Program-made: the position numbers and the translations under genes
Assembly: GCF_003966895.1 (NCBI RefSeq)
Contig: NZ_AP018449.1
Location: 69,424 to 133,423 of the forward strand
Direction: 5' to 3'
Length of the DNA stretch: 64,000 nucleotides
Source of the DNA: Methylomusa anaerophila
Lineage (GTDB): Bacteria > Bacillota > Negativicutes > Sporomusales > Sporomusaceae
Shown: positions 33,912-43,467 of the stretch, piece after piece
How the letters are laid out: each line of letters starts with the position of its first letter
Numbering within the stretch: position 1 is the first letter of the stretch
Notes under the pieces: generated by a model
Database searches by the model: none
What the model was told of the DNA's origin: nothing
What the model saw: the letters and a program-made list of their open reading frames with translations, nothing else

Positions 33912-33973
33912 AAAAAAGAAGGTCACCAGTTTTGCTTGTAACTTCAGTAACAAGCAAAAAGCCAATGACCTTC
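33912..33973 (-). terminator. Strong terminator ending the PKS-NRPS operon
   Basis: On the minus strand GAAGGTCA...TGACCTTC (8-bp perfect outer stem) encloses a second stem TTGCTTGT/ACAAGCAA, followed by six T's. It lies after the small gene at 34.05 kb. Just upstream is ATTGATCT-TC-AGATCAAT, a perfect palindrome also present at 58.77 kb. Confidence 0.82.
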
Positions 33974-34050
33974 AAATCACACCTATTGATCTTCAGATCA
34001 ATATTCTTTACCATTTTAAAGCAGAGTTCATGTTGATACGCTTTCCAGCA

Positions 34051-34191
34051 TCAGAGGCGATAATCTGCCGCAATTTCGATTATAATTGAGCAAAAATAAT
34101 TATTCAATTTATCTTCCGTAAGTGCTACCAAATGGGAAAAAAAGACTTCCTCTTCGCAAATTAGCTGTACTTCATAAAGCATATTCCCCAT
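34051..34191 (-). CDS. Small protein at the end of the PKS-NRPS operon (46 aa)
   Basis: Short open frame, translated directly: MGNMLYEVQLICEEEVFF...SIIIEIAADYRL. The ATG at 34191 has GGAG nine bases upstream; an ATG at 34206 is also in frame. It begins 43 bp after the methyltransferase stop and is followed by the operon terminator. It shows a weak pattern match (CE..V.F.H.V......L...F...II.E) to the protein encoded at 58.78-59.03 kb, which also ends next to an ATTGATCT/AGATCAAT palindrome and a terminator. I do not recognise a family. It may be a real small protein; confidence is limited by its size. Confidence 0.45.
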   Translation of the reverse strand: MGNMLYEVQLICEEEVFFSHLVALTEDKLNNYFCSIIIEIAADYRL

Positions 34192-34234
34192 AACTAACTT
34201 CTCCATGGTTTTATAAAGCGGATGAATTGATCTA

Positions 34235-34981
34235 TTAAGACTTTTCGGCTACAATCATAAACTTAGTACTCATGTGACCATATTTCAAATACTCCATATA
34301 AAACCAATCAGGCTCAAACACTTTTTCTTTTATTTCAATTATTTTAAAGCCAATAGCTTCTAGTAGTTTCTTATCTTCCGGCGGGCGTAAAACACTAATA
34401 TACGGCAGATTACAAATCATTTCTTCAGGCATACCATTAACGGTAGGGTTCCGCTTCTCAGACAATAATACAAGAATCCAGGATAGTTTTTTCCAAAGCG
34501 GTCGCAATAATTGATATTGGTTATTTAAAAAATTACCGTCAAAGACGACTAAGCGTCCACCTGGCTTTAGAACACGCCACCACTCATTATAAGCAGCCTG
34601 AGGGCTAGGCAATGTCCATACCACATCCCGAGATACCACCGCATCGAATGTCCCACTCGCTTCCCGCTCTAGATTTGCCACATCGCCACAGTACAGATTA
34701 ACGAACACTTTATTTTTTAGAAAGTTATCCCTGGCTATTTCGACCATTCCGGGAGCCACATCGACAGCAGTAAGCAAATGACCTTTTTGGGCCAATAAGG
34801 TAGCACAAAAACCTGGCCCTGTACCAGCGTCCAATATTTTTTGCTGCGGCTGTTCACCGATACCGTTACTTAGTAAATTTTCCCATAAACGTATACTTCG
34901 ATTATTCTTAAATTGCGCATCGACACATTTCTTATAAATGGATGAGATGTCTGTCCAATACTGAGAGATATATTTTATCAT
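34235..34981 (-). CDS. Class I SAM-dependent methyltransferase
   Basis: 248 residues; ATG preceded by GGAG. SAM-binding ILDAGTGPGFCA (about 59-70), acidic AVDVAPGM, and VSRDVVWTLPSPQAAYNEWW, with VLKPGGRLVVFDGN. Paralogue of the methyltransferase at 18.8-19.6 kb. It is the last large gene of the PKS-NRPS operon, 32 bp after the ABC half-transporter pair. It may methylate the assembly-line product: the NRPS and PKS contain no built-in methyltransferase domain. That is inference. Confidence 0.88.
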   Translation of the reverse strand: MIKYISQYWTDISSIYKKCVDAQFKNNRSIRLWENLLSNGIGEQPQQKILDAGTGPGFCATLLAQKGHLLTAVDVAPGMVEIARDNFLKNKVFVNLYCGDVANLEREASGTFDAVVSRDVVWTLPSPQAAYNEWWRVLKPGGRLVVFDGNFLNNQYQLLRPLWKKLSWILVLLSEKRNPTVNGMPEEMICNLPYISVLRPPEDKKLLEAIGFKIIEIKEKVFEPDWFYMEYLKYGHMSTKFMIVAEKS

Positions 34982-35013
34982 TGCGTTTTCTCCGTTCTCA
35001 TGACAATATCAAC

Positions 35014-36792
35014 TTATGCAGTACTTCCTTGCTTAGAAAGATCCATCCGTCTACTATTTTCTAAATTTATATTTTTAATATCTCTTCCTTGTGCATTCCA
35101 TAACGCTGCGTAAAGCTGACCATTCCCAAGCAGAGTTGTGTGATTTCCCGCCTCAACTACAACCCCGTTTTCAAGCACAATTATTTGATCTGCATTTTTA
35201 ATCGTCCTTAAATGATGAGCGATAACCAGTACCGTCCGGTTGCGCGCAAGATTGGAAATTGCCTGCTGGATACAGTGTTCATTGATAGGATCGATATTAC
35301 TTGTAGCTTCATCAAGAATAATAATCTCCGCCCCCTTTAGAATGGCTCGGGCAATTGCCAACCGCTGACGCTGCCCGCCCGAAAGACCGGCACCGCCCTC
35401 ACCAATTACGGTATTATAGTCTGCAGGCAATGCCATAATTTCCTCATGAATCATTGCTTGTTGCGCGGCAATTATCACTTGCGTCTCTATCGCCTCCTGG
35501 TTTCCCATCAGCAGATTTTCATAAATGGCGCCTGAGAAAAGAAAAGTATCCTGCATCACTACGGTTATATGGCTGAGCAGGGTATCATACGGTATATCCC
35601 TGATATCAACGCCGCCGATACGGATATGTCCGTCATCAGGATCGTAAAACCTCAGCAGCAGATTTGTGAGTGTAGTTTTGCCTGAGCCGGAAGGTCCGAC
35701 TAGTGCAGTCATACTTCCCGCCGGCAGGGAAATGTTTATTTTGGAAAGGGCTTCTCTATTATTTTGCCTGTCATATGCAAAGGAAATATTCTCAAATGTT
35801 ATATCACTGCTTGCCGGGAAACCTTTGCTGCCGGTATCCGGCAGAACCGGCGAGGTCATAATTCTTTGGATACGCTGATAACTGTTTGTAACCACGATAT
35901 AGTTCAAATAATAGGATTCCGCCGCAAAAAACGGCTTTAAGAACTCTTTACTCATGACGACAAATAGGATAAACTCCACAACTGTAAGTTCATTGCCGAG
36001 AACAAAGTAAGCACCGCCGGTTACCACCAATGCCAGCGAAATTTCCAGCCAGCCAAAATAATGTCCCAATACCAGGGCAACCGCATTGGCAAGCCGGGTG
36101 CTGCTTAGCTCAAACTGTTTAACAGCGGCATTAAGCCGTCTTTGCAATAAATCATTTTTTTTATAGGATTTTAGTATCGGCATCCCCTTGACAAACTCCA
36201 GAAAATAGCCCAGCATGACGATATTATCAGCCCTATTGACGGCATGAGCCTGCTGTCTTCGCCTGGTGCCGGCAATCAACACTGCTAACGCCAGGGAAAC
36301 ACCTGCCGCCATGACCAGCGCCAGTTGCCAGTGGGTATAAAACAGGTAGCTGCCAAGGATGATGGAAACCAGGATATTGGCAAACATTCGCGTCCACAAA
36401 TGAGCAACAACCATTTCCATGGTGTCAACATCCTTGTGTACGACCGAGCTGACTTCGCCAAGCTGCTCTTTGGTATAAAAGGCCAAAGAAAACTGCTGCA
36501 AACGTAGGGCTATTGATTCACGGAGACGTCCCACCAGTGAATAACCGGCTTCATGACTGATCAAATCGCCCAGGGTTGTGGCCCCGGCCTGAATAAACAG
36601 TAATACGGCCAGCCCTAACCAGTAACTGCCGATTGTATTATGGGTGATTGTGCCGTTAACAACGCCAAAAACCATGTACAAAAGTGTAAAAATGGCAGCT
36701 GCTCCTGCCAGGTCAATAATGGAAAAGGTTATGATGGCTCCGGTCATCAACCGCAACTCTCTTGCCTGTAAACTCCGCAGTAACGCTAACAT
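35014..36792 (-). CDS. ABC half-transporter, permease fused to ATPase (siderophore-type)
   Basis: 592 residues: six membrane helices (about 15-300) and an ABC ATPase (about 335-565) with Walker A GPSGSGKTT, signature LSGGQRQR, Walker B IIILDEATS, H-loop VIAHHLRT. The ATG (after GGGAGAAACAGCC) overlaps the upstream half-transporter by 7 bp, so the two are co-translated and probably form a heterodimer. Within siderophore clusters such pairs (YbtP/YbtQ, IrtA/IrtB) import the loaded siderophore despite the exporter fold; export of the product is equally possible here. Confidence 0.9.
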   Translation of the reverse strand: MLALLRSLQARELRLMTGAIITFSIIDLAGAAAIFTLLYMVFGVVNGTITHNTIGSYWLGLAVLLFIQAGATTLGDLISHEAGYSLVGRLRESIALRLQQFSLAFYTKEQLGEVSSVVHKDVDTMEMVVAHLWTRMFANILVSIILGSYLFYTHWQLALVMAAGVSLALAVLIAGTRRRQQAHAVNRADNIVMLGYFLEFVKGMPILKSYKKNDLLQRRLNAAVKQFELSSTRLANAVALVLGHYFGWLEISLALVVTGGAYFVLGNELTVVEFILFVVMSKEFLKPFFAAESYYLNYIVVTNSYQRIQRIMTSPVLPDTGSKGFPASSDITFENISFAYDRQNNREALSKINISLPAGSMTALVGPSGSGKTTLTNLLLRFYDPDDGHIRIGGVDIRDIPYDTLLSHITVVMQDTFLFSGAIYENLLMGNQEAIETQVIIAAQQAMIHEEIMALPADYNTVIGEGGAGLSGGQRQRLAIARAILKGAEIIILDEATSNIDPINEHCIQQAISNLARNRTVLVIAHHLRTIKNADQIIVLENGVVVEAGNHTTLLGNGQLYAALWNAQGRDIKNINLENSRRMDLSKQGSTA

Positions 36793-38525
36793 GGCTGTTT
36801 CTCCCTTACTGTCCAGTGGTCGGCGGCATACCGGGCAGCCACCATCTGATTATAGTGCCGGCAACGTGTCAGTAATTCCCCATGCAGACCCTGGTCAATG
36901 ATGCATCCCTTATCCACAACGATGATCTTATCGGCATGACTGACGGTATCCAGGCGGTGGGTAATAACAATTCGCGTTTTACCGGCCCCGGCTGCTGCAA
37001 TGGCTTCTTCTACGGCCTGTTCATTCTGAGAATCAAGGGAAGACGTCGCCTCATCCAAAATAATAATCGGCGCGTCTTTGAGGATCATGCGCGCCAGGGC
37101 AATGCGCTGTCTTTCCCCTCCTGACAGACGGGAGCCGCCTTCACCGACCTGTGTGTTATAGCCGTCCGGCAGTGACTGAATAAAATTGTGGATTTGCGCC
37201 TGCCGGGCTGCTTTGTATACTTCCTTTTCTGTCGCGTCAGGATTACCGATTAATATATTCTCATAAACGGAGGTATTAAACAAAAAGGCATCTTGCTGAA
37301 CATAGGATACCAGCCTGGCTATGGCTGCTTCCGGCAGCGCGGTTGTGGCAATACCGTTAATAGTGACCGTCCCGGCGTCAGGCAGGAGAAAACCGTTAAT
37401 CAGCTTACCAATTGTGGTTTTGCCTGAACCGGATATTCCTACCAATGCCGCCATCGTATTCTTCCGGACGGTAAAAGAAATATTCTCTAGTACAGACTTA
37501 TCTTCGTAAGTAAAAGAGACCGCTGAAAACTGTATATCCCCCCCTGTAACCGGTACTTCGGTCTCTTGCCACGTTCGAGGTGGTATTGTTAAAACAGACA
37601 GGATGGCCTTGCGGGAGGCGTTAAATTTCATGACGCGAAAAGTGTAAACCAGCAGCTTACTTAGCGATTCCCCAAAAAATCCGGCAAAAATAATGCCGAT
37701 AACAAAGGTCTTGAACTGAATAACGTTATCAAGTAGATATTCTGTCCCCACAACAGCAATTAAGAACATGCCGCACGCAATAATAAAACTCTGGACAAAA
37801 CGGGGCAGGATAATCAGGCGGGTCACCCGTTTGACCCAGACGATATAATCGCGCATCTGTTCCAGCAGTTGTCTGGTTTTCCCCTTGCCTGTATTACAGA
37901 CTTTGATTACGCGAATCCCTGCAATATATTCCATTAAGTCTGAGCTCATCCGGCTGGTGCGCTGATAATATTCATCAAACTTTGGTGCATAATCCTTCAT
38001 ATACCACATTGTGTACAATACCAGCAACGGGATTTGTACGGCGTAAATAAAGGCAAACGGCTGAAAAACGGTATACATAAACCCAATGATCGCTACCGGA
38101 ATGATGGAAGCAATCAATAGTTCCGGCAAAGCGTGGGCCAGAAACAGTTCAACCTGCTCAACTTCATGATTGACAATATGGGCAAGCTCGCCGGATTTAC
38201 GTTTTTCCATACCCGCCAGGGACAAGCGCTCCATATGGTCAATAAGCCTTCCCCTAATGTCAGCCAGGGTTGAAAAAGCAAGCCTGTGGGTAACGGCCAG
38301 ACCCAGACCGTAAAATACTGCTTTAGCAACAAGCAGCAGGGCAATGATACCGCATTGGGGAAGAATTGCCGCCAGCGGCTGTTTCTGCGCCAGTAAATCC
38401 AGCATGGTAACAATATAGAAAAAGGGGATAATGCCGCAAACCACACTTGCGGCATTAATAAACCCGGCCAGAATACTCCTCCTCATATCCCGGGCTGATA
38501 ACAGGGCAACTTTGTTTGTCATCAT
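36786..38525 (-). CDS. ABC half-transporter, permease fused to ATPase (siderophore-type, partner)
   Basis: About 579 residues from ATG 38525 or the adjacent ATG 38522 (the TGA of the activase and the ATG overlap); a longer in-frame start at 38564 lies well inside the activase gene. Six membrane helices (about 10-290), ABC ATPase (about 325-560) with Walker A GISGSGKTT, signature LSGGERQR, Walker B IIILDEATSS, H-loop VITHRLDT. All catalytic motifs are kept. Translationally coupled to genes on both sides. Confidence 0.9.
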   Translation of the reverse strand: MMTNKVALLSARDMRRSILAGFINAASVVCGIIPFFYIVTMLDLLAQKQPLAAILPQCGIIALLLVAKAVFYGLGLAVTHRLAFSTLADIRGRLIDHMERLSLAGMEKRKSGELAHIVNHEVEQVELFLAHALPELLIASIIPVAIIGFMYTVFQPFAFIYAVQIPLLVLYTMWYMKDYAPKFDEYYQRTSRMSSDLMEYIAGIRVIKVCNTGKGKTRQLLEQMRDYIVWVKRVTRLIILPRFVQSFIIACGMFLIAVVGTEYLLDNVIQFKTFVIGIIFAGFFGESLSKLLVYTFRVMKFNASRKAILSVLTIPPRTWQETEVPVTGGDIQFSAVSFTYEDKSVLENISFTVRKNTMAALVGISGSGKTTIGKLINGFLLPDAGTVTINGIATTALPEAAIARLVSYVQQDAFLFNTSVYENILIGNPDATEKEVYKAARQAQIHNFIQSLPDGYNTQVGEGGSRLSGGERQRIALARMILKDAPIIILDEATSSLDSQNEQAVEEAIAAAGAGKTRIVITHRLDTVSHADKIIVVDKGCIIDQGLHGELLTRCRHYNQMVAARYAADHWTVREKQPC

Positions 38526-41500
38526 AATGCTACTTTTTGCTCCTCTTTTATTTTCTCCTGGCATTGATGTACAAGCGTTTCCAGACGCGTGAGGTTGTTC
38601 GCCTGGTTTTGTCCCTGAAAAACCAGGGTTAAAAAGGGAATATTGGGATACTCGCTGCGAAACCGTTCCATGAGCGATTCTATTACCATGCCAGGCACGC
38701 AGTTAAAGGGAATGGCATTAATAATACCGTCGGCTTTATAATTAATCATTTCAATCGCCGCACCAATGTGGCTGCCGGCTTTAAGCGTCATCCCGGATTT
38801 TTGGATGTGCGTCAACATACATGGTTCGAAATTATAGCCCAAATGTTCAATAACCGGTCTGAGATATTTTTCTTCCTGGTTGTCAATTTGCTGGTTGGTT
38901 AGCCGCGCCGTCCGGGCCTGAACAGAATCCCCCGCTTTCTCCGCATAATAGATATTTTTATACCTTGTGTATTTTATTAGCTCATGCACCGGCGGTGTGA
39001 CAACCTCGGCTCCCAGTGCTTCAAGAGTCTGAATAAGGTTATTGCTGGAGAAACCAACATTGCGTATATAGGCTTCGCCCATAACCCCGATACGGGGACG
39101 CCGGATTGTGCGGTCAACAGGTACTGCAAGCATTGCTGCCACTGCTTTATGCAGTGCGCCGGCAAAATCCCCGCCTGTTTCCAGTGTATGCCCGACAGCG
39201 TCAATACCGGCTTCAAAGGCCCTTTCCGCCATGCCTGCCTGGCACTCGTACGGCCGGATATTCAGCAGCAGGCGGTTTAAGGTGTCAAGAGCGATAAACG
39301 CCTCCATGATTGCCGCTCTATAGAGGGGGCTAGCAACAATTTCTTTAAATTGAGGATTTGCCGGACCATAATCATCAACAATAACCGCATCCCCGGCTCC
39401 GCCTGTTTGCATTAGTTTTTTTAGCGCTATGTTGTGAAGCGGGTTGAAAGAATCATACCGGCAACTGCCGCAGGAACCGGGAGAAAAAAAAGCCATACCG
39501 GGTTCCCCGCGCGATGATATTATTTTTTTAAAAATATCACCGGTTATAAGGATACAGGGATAACACTCCTCGCCGGTTGTAAACTGCTGACCATAGGCAA
39601 TACTTTCCTGGTCCGGTTCAGGCAGCGACTCGGCATTAATGCCGCAGCGCCGAAATGCCGCGCTCCAGATTCTGGAGCCTTTAGCCACATAAGGTATATA
39701 GAGAGTCTTAACGGCTTTTCTGTCAAAAGACCGGCGTTGAATGCGGTCCGGATAATACGCAGTTGTATCGGCTTTTCCGCTAATGGCGTCAAGAAATGCC
39801 TCGCACCGGGTTATAATGCCGGCTTCTCCCGAATGTTCATCAATTTCCAGATACAGTGCCGGTTTGCCGCCAAGCTCGCTTTTTATAAAATGCGACATCA
39901 TTGAATCATTTACGCAACTGAAATTTGTCACATAGACGGGGTACACGTTGGGTATATCGCGGACTATATCGCTAAGCGCCAGCATACGCTGCCCCATGGC
40001 CAGGGTAGTATTATACCAAGCGGCATGTACATCCTCCGAACTATAAAAATCAAAAAAATCCATAGGCAGGCAGTGAACGCCAAGTCCCCGCCATATCTTC
40101 GGAAGATTTAACGTTAGTACCTTGTCACAGGTATTGTGCAGCTTGCCGATGAGAATAACCGCTTTATCTGTAGGCGCAATACGGGACAGAGCCGCCCGGC
40201 CCTGCTCCAGCATAGTCCTGCGGAATTTATAATACTGTTCAAAGGCGGCGTTACAGGCAGCGTCAACACTTTGTTCCGAATAACATCCCATACCCATAGT
40301 CAGCATCATATTATATAATTCCCGCTTAACCGCTTCCGGCCCCAGGCGAAAGTGAAGCTCCGGCTTTAATACAGGTATCCCTTGCCGCTCGATATGCAAA
40401 GCTTCATTGGTCATCTCGGCAATAAAAACAATAAAGTCACAGTGATTGGCCATTGGATGATGACTGGGGGAGCAGGACTGTGTTTCCCGCAACGACGGGA
40501 TAAAGAGGGCATCAATTCCGCCACGTCTGGCCTGATCAACCATCCAGCTTACATGCCCATGCGCCAGTTTGGCAGGATAGCAGGTCGTTGTGCGGACACT
40601 GTCGATACCACGCTTTATGGCATCACGATTGGACTCCGGTGTCACTTTTACAGCAAAACCCAAGGTTTCAAAAAAAGTTTTGAAAAAGGGGAAGTATTCA
40701 TAAAACACCTGCGTGCGGGGAATGCCAATGATCCGTTTGTTGTCAACTTCCGGCGTCTGCCCGCCCAGCAGTTCTTCTCTGGCGGCAAAGTAATCCGGCA
40801 TGGAGTTTATTTCCGTACGGGCTGCCACTTCATACCTTTCGCAGCGGCCGCCATAATACAGCAACTGATTTCCCTCCATGGCAATCCGGTTAATCTCACA
40901 CAGATTGTCGCAGTTGCGGCACTCAAAAGTGTCGGTTTTAAACGGGCGTTCCAGATAATCAAGCCCTTTAAACCGCGACTTTACTGCCGGATTTGCCAGG
41001 TAATGCTCCCTGGCCAGCAGGCAACAGCCGAGAGCGCCCATAACCTCATAATGTTCAGGGACATAAACGGCTTTCCCGGTTACCGCCTCAAAGGCCGCAA
41101 CAACAGCTGCATTGGCGGCAACTCCGCCTTGAAAGAAAATACAGGAGCCTATCGGCCGGTTTTCCACTACCTTATATAAATAATTATGCACAACGGAGTA
41201 AGCTAGCCCGGCCGTAATTTCGGCGATACTGCCGCCCTCCTGAAAATATTTCACAACTTCCGACTCCATAAAAACGGTGCACTTCTCGCCGCAGTCGAGC
41301 GGCCTGGCCGCAGATAAAGCCAACCTGCCAAACTCTTCCTTAATCTGCACACCAAGCTTCTGAGCCTGCTCTTCCAAAAAACTGCCAGTGCCGGCAGCAC
41401 AGGCTTTGTTCATAGTAAAATCATCCACAATGCCGTTTGTAAGATGAATATATTTGGAATCCTGGCCCCCGATTTCAAAAATGGTATCTACCTGCGGGTT

Positions 41501-42727
41501 TACAAAAATAGCCGCCCTGGCATGGGTCGTAATCTCATTTTTTATGACATCCGCACCCAAGAGATCGCCGATCAGCATTCTGCCCGAGCCGGTGGTGGCA
41601 ACCCCGGTAATAAACAAGTCCTGTCCATAGCGCTCGTACAACTGCCGCAGCCCGGAACGTACGGCTTCTATCGGCTGTCCGGCAGTCATCAGATAACGTT
41701 TGAAAACGACTTCGCCCGTCAGGCTGAGAAGCACAATATTTGTAGAGATTGACCCGATATCAATTCCCAGAAACAACGGTTCACGAGGCAGTTGCGGTTT
41801 GTCGGAAAACTTGTTGCGGGTAATCCGCGCCTCCGCCGGCTTCAAAGGAGCCAACTGCTTTCTCTCGCTTGCTGAATTTTCCTGTTTGGCTTTTTCAGTT
41901 CCCGCATTTCGATGAGCAGCTATCCTGGCAGTATTGTTTAGCAGCCATTGTACCGCACCGTACGCGCCTAAAGTCACTGCCTGCACCGGTACATACAATT
42001 GACCTTCGGATAAGGAGAATGCGGTGCGAAACGCCCGCAGCACACCTGGATTCTGAGAAACACCGCCTGTAAAAATAACCGGCGGCGACAATTCCTTGCC
42101 TTTGGCAATATTGGCTTTAAAATTACCGGCAACCGCATGACATAAGCCGGCAACAATATCCTCAGTGGATGTTCCTTTTTGCTGCAGATGAATCATGTCC
42201 GATTTGGCAAAAACCGAGCAGCGTCCGGCAACCCGGGCCGGATTGTTCGATACCAGCGCTTGCTGTGCAAATTCCTCAATTGTCAGGTACAGCCGGGCCG
42301 CCTGCTGATCAAGAAAGCTGCCGGTCCCTGCCGCACAAAAACTGTTCATGGAAAAATCCCTGAGAACCAGTTGATCGCTTTTGCCGCTGATATTTTCTTC
42401 GAGAAAGATCAGCTTTGAATCCTGGCCGCCAATATCAATGATCGTCCGGGCATCAGGATTTTGACAAGTAACTCCCTGCACAAGCGCAATAACCTCATTC
42501 ACCGCCGTTGCGCCAAACTTAGCCACAGCCCGGGGCGCTCCTACCCCGGTAGCAGCCATAGCGATAATTTCGTACTGTTGCTCAATGCCTTGGATCACGG
42601 CGGAAAGACTGGCGTCAATCCGGCCATTATGCCTGATATATTGATCTGCCAGTAATCTATCATTTTCCGACACAATGGCCACATCAATACTTACCGAGCC
42701 AATGTCCACACCAATATAGACACGCAT
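38522..42727 (-). CDS. Large acyl-CoA dehydratase activase (double ASKHA + DUF2229, HgdC/BadF-like)
   Basis: 1401 residues. Two ASKHA ATPase domains in tandem (about 1-265: YIGVDIGSVSIDVAIV, IDIGGQDSK, CAAGTGSFLDQQ; about 318-590: GIDIGSISTNIVLL, EIGGQDSKYI, CAAGTGSFLEEQ), each with the two cysteines that hold the shared [4Fe-4S] cluster in HgdC-type activators. A DUF2229-type region (about 650-900) and HgdB-like part follow, with further Cys motifs (CRNCDNLC, TTCYPAK, GEECYPC, SCGSCRYDS). Related proteins drive ATP-dependent one-electron reduction of 2-hydroxyacyl-CoA dehydratases or benzoyl-CoA reductase. Its start overlaps the type II thioesterase stop (TGATG) and its stop overlaps an ABC gene, so it belongs to the PKS-NRPS operon. 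No separate dehydratase gene is present; its job here is unknown. Confidence 0.9.
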   Translation of the reverse strand: MRVYIGVDIGSVSIDVAIVSENDRLLADQYIRHNGRIDASLSAVIQGIEQQYEIIAMAATGVGAPRAVAKFGATAVNEVIALVQGVTCQNPDARTIIDIGGQDSKLIFLEENISGKSDQLVLRDFSMNSFCAAGTGSFLDQQAARLYLTIEEFAQQALVSNNPARVAGRCSVFAKSDMIHLQQKGTSTEDIVAGLCHAVAGNFKANIAKGKELSPPVIFTGGVSQNPGVLRAFRTAFSLSEGQLYVPVQAVTLGAYGAVQWLLNNTARIAAHRNAGTEKAKQENSASERKQLAPLKPAEARITRNKFSDKPQLPREPLFLGIDIGSISTNIVLLSLTGEVVFKRYLMTAGQPIEAVRSGLRQLYERYGQDLFITGVATTGSGRMLIGDLLGADVIKNEITTHARAAIFVNPQVDTIFEIGGQDSKYIHLTNGIVDDFTMNKACAAGTGSFLEEQAQKLGVQIKEEFGRLALSAARPLDCGEKCTVFMESEVVKYFQEGGSIAEITAGLAYSVVHNYLYKVVENRPIGSCIFFQGGVAANAAVVAAFEAVTGKAVYVPEHYEVMGALGCCLLAREHYLANPAVKSRFKGLDYLERPFKTDTFECRNCDNLCEINRIAMEGNQLLYYGGRCERYEVAARTEINSMPDYFAAREELLGGQTPEVDNKRIIGIPRTQVFYEYFPFFKTFFETLGFAVKVTPESNRDAIKRGIDSVRTTTCYPAKLAHGHVSWMVDQARRGGIDALFIPSLRETQSCSPSHHPMANHCDFIVFIAEMTNEALHIERQGIPVLKPELHFRLGPEAVKRELYNMMLTMGMGCYSEQSVDAACNAAFEQYYKFRRTMLEQGRAALSRIAPTDKAVILIGKLHNTCDKVLTLNLPKIWRGLGVHCLPMDFFDFYSSEDVHAAWYNTTLAMGQRMLALSDIVRDIPNVYPVYVTNFSCVNDSMMSHFIKSELGGKPALYLEIDEHSGEAGIITRCEAFLDAISGKADTTAYYPDRIQRRSFDRKAVKTLYIPYVAKGSRIWSAAFRRCGINAESLPEPDQESIAYGQQFTTGEECYPCILITGDIFKKIISSRGEPGMAFFSPGSCGSCRYDSFNPLHNIALKKLMQTGGAGDAVIVDDYGPANPQFKEIVASPLYRAAIMEAFIALDTLNRLLLNIRPYECQAGMAERAFEAGIDAVGHTLETGGDFAGALHKAVAAMLAVPVDRTIRRPRIGVMGEAYIRNVGFSSNNLIQTLEALGAEVVTPPVHELIKYTRYKNIYYAEKAGDSVQARTARLTNQQIDNQEEKYLRPVIEHLGYNFEPCMLTHIQKSGMTLKAGSHIGAAIEMINYKADGIINAIPFNCVPGMVIESLMERFRSEYPNIPFLTLVFQGQNQANNLTRLETLVHQCQEKIKEEQKVAL

Positions 42728-43467
42728 CAGCGCTTCACCCCTGTCTGTTCGTTCACAAATTCGTTAACCATCCGGGCCAGTGCATCCGGATAGGACTTAA
42801 TCAGCATATGCCCGCCGGGAAGCATGGAGTACCTTACCGGCGCAAGATACTCGCTCCAGCGTTGCATATTCCGGACCAGTTCCATCTCCTCTTCCTGCTT
42901 GCCCAGTGCCACTAATGCCGGTACCGTAAGCGGATAATCGGCAAACATATACTTATGCATAGCCCGAGTATCCTCCCGCAGCACCCGGAAATAGTTATCC
43001 TTGTCCGAAGCAGTAAGCAGGCTGAGATCAAACCCGTAGCAGGTAAGGGTATATGCAGCCAGTTCAGCCTCACTGGCTGCAAGAATAAAATCCATCTCCC
43101 GTCTGGCTCCGGGCGGCGGGCAACTGATCAACAGTAAACCGGCAACGGCTTGGCATCTGTTGTCAAGAAGCCGGCGTACCAGTTCATAGGCAACAAACCC
43201 GCCAAATGAATACCCCATGACAAATACCGGTTTTTGACTGGTCGCTGTCAACCGGACAAAAGGCGCTGCAAACTCTTCAATTGTAACCGGCGCTTCGCCA
43301 CCGCCTCCATGTCCGGGCATAACGGCCGCCAGTACCTCAACAGCGGGATCGATAGCCTGGGCAAAACGGTAATACATGGAGGCGTTGCCGCAGGCATAGG
43401 GAAAGCAGACAAGCGTCCCTCCGCCTCCGCCATTACTCCGTAAGGAGATCAGCGACTGATTTGGCAT
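42727..43467 (-). CDS. Type II thioesterase
   Basis: External editing thioesterase of NRPS/PKS systems: removes wrong or stalled acyl groups from carrier proteins. About 246 residues from ATG 43467 (MPNQSLISLRS), with GGAG seven bases upstream; an earlier in-frame start at 43485 is less likely. Alpha/beta hydrolase motifs: CFPYACGNASMYYRF, catalytic Ser in GYSFGG, His in PGGHMLI. The start lies 35 bp inside the NRPS gene and the stop overlaps the activase ATG, so the three are coupled. Confidence 0.92.
   Translation of the reverse strand: MPNQSLISLRSNGGGGGTLVCFPYACGNASMYYRFAQAIDPAVEVLAAVMPGHGGGGEAPVTIEEFAAPFVRLTATSQKPVFVMGYSFGGFVAYELVRRLLDNRCQAVAGLLLISCPPPGARREMDFILAASEAELAAYTLTCYGFDLSLLTASDKDNYFRVLREDTRAMHKYMFADYPLTVPALVALGKQEEEMELVRNMQRWSEYLAPVRYSMLPGGHMLIKSYPDALARMVNEFVNEQTGVKR

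Noticed and set aside
33844..34089. 81-codon plus-strand open frame over the operon terminator
   Set aside because: It reads through the terminator hairpin and palindrome, with no ribosome site; the structured elements explain the sequence better.
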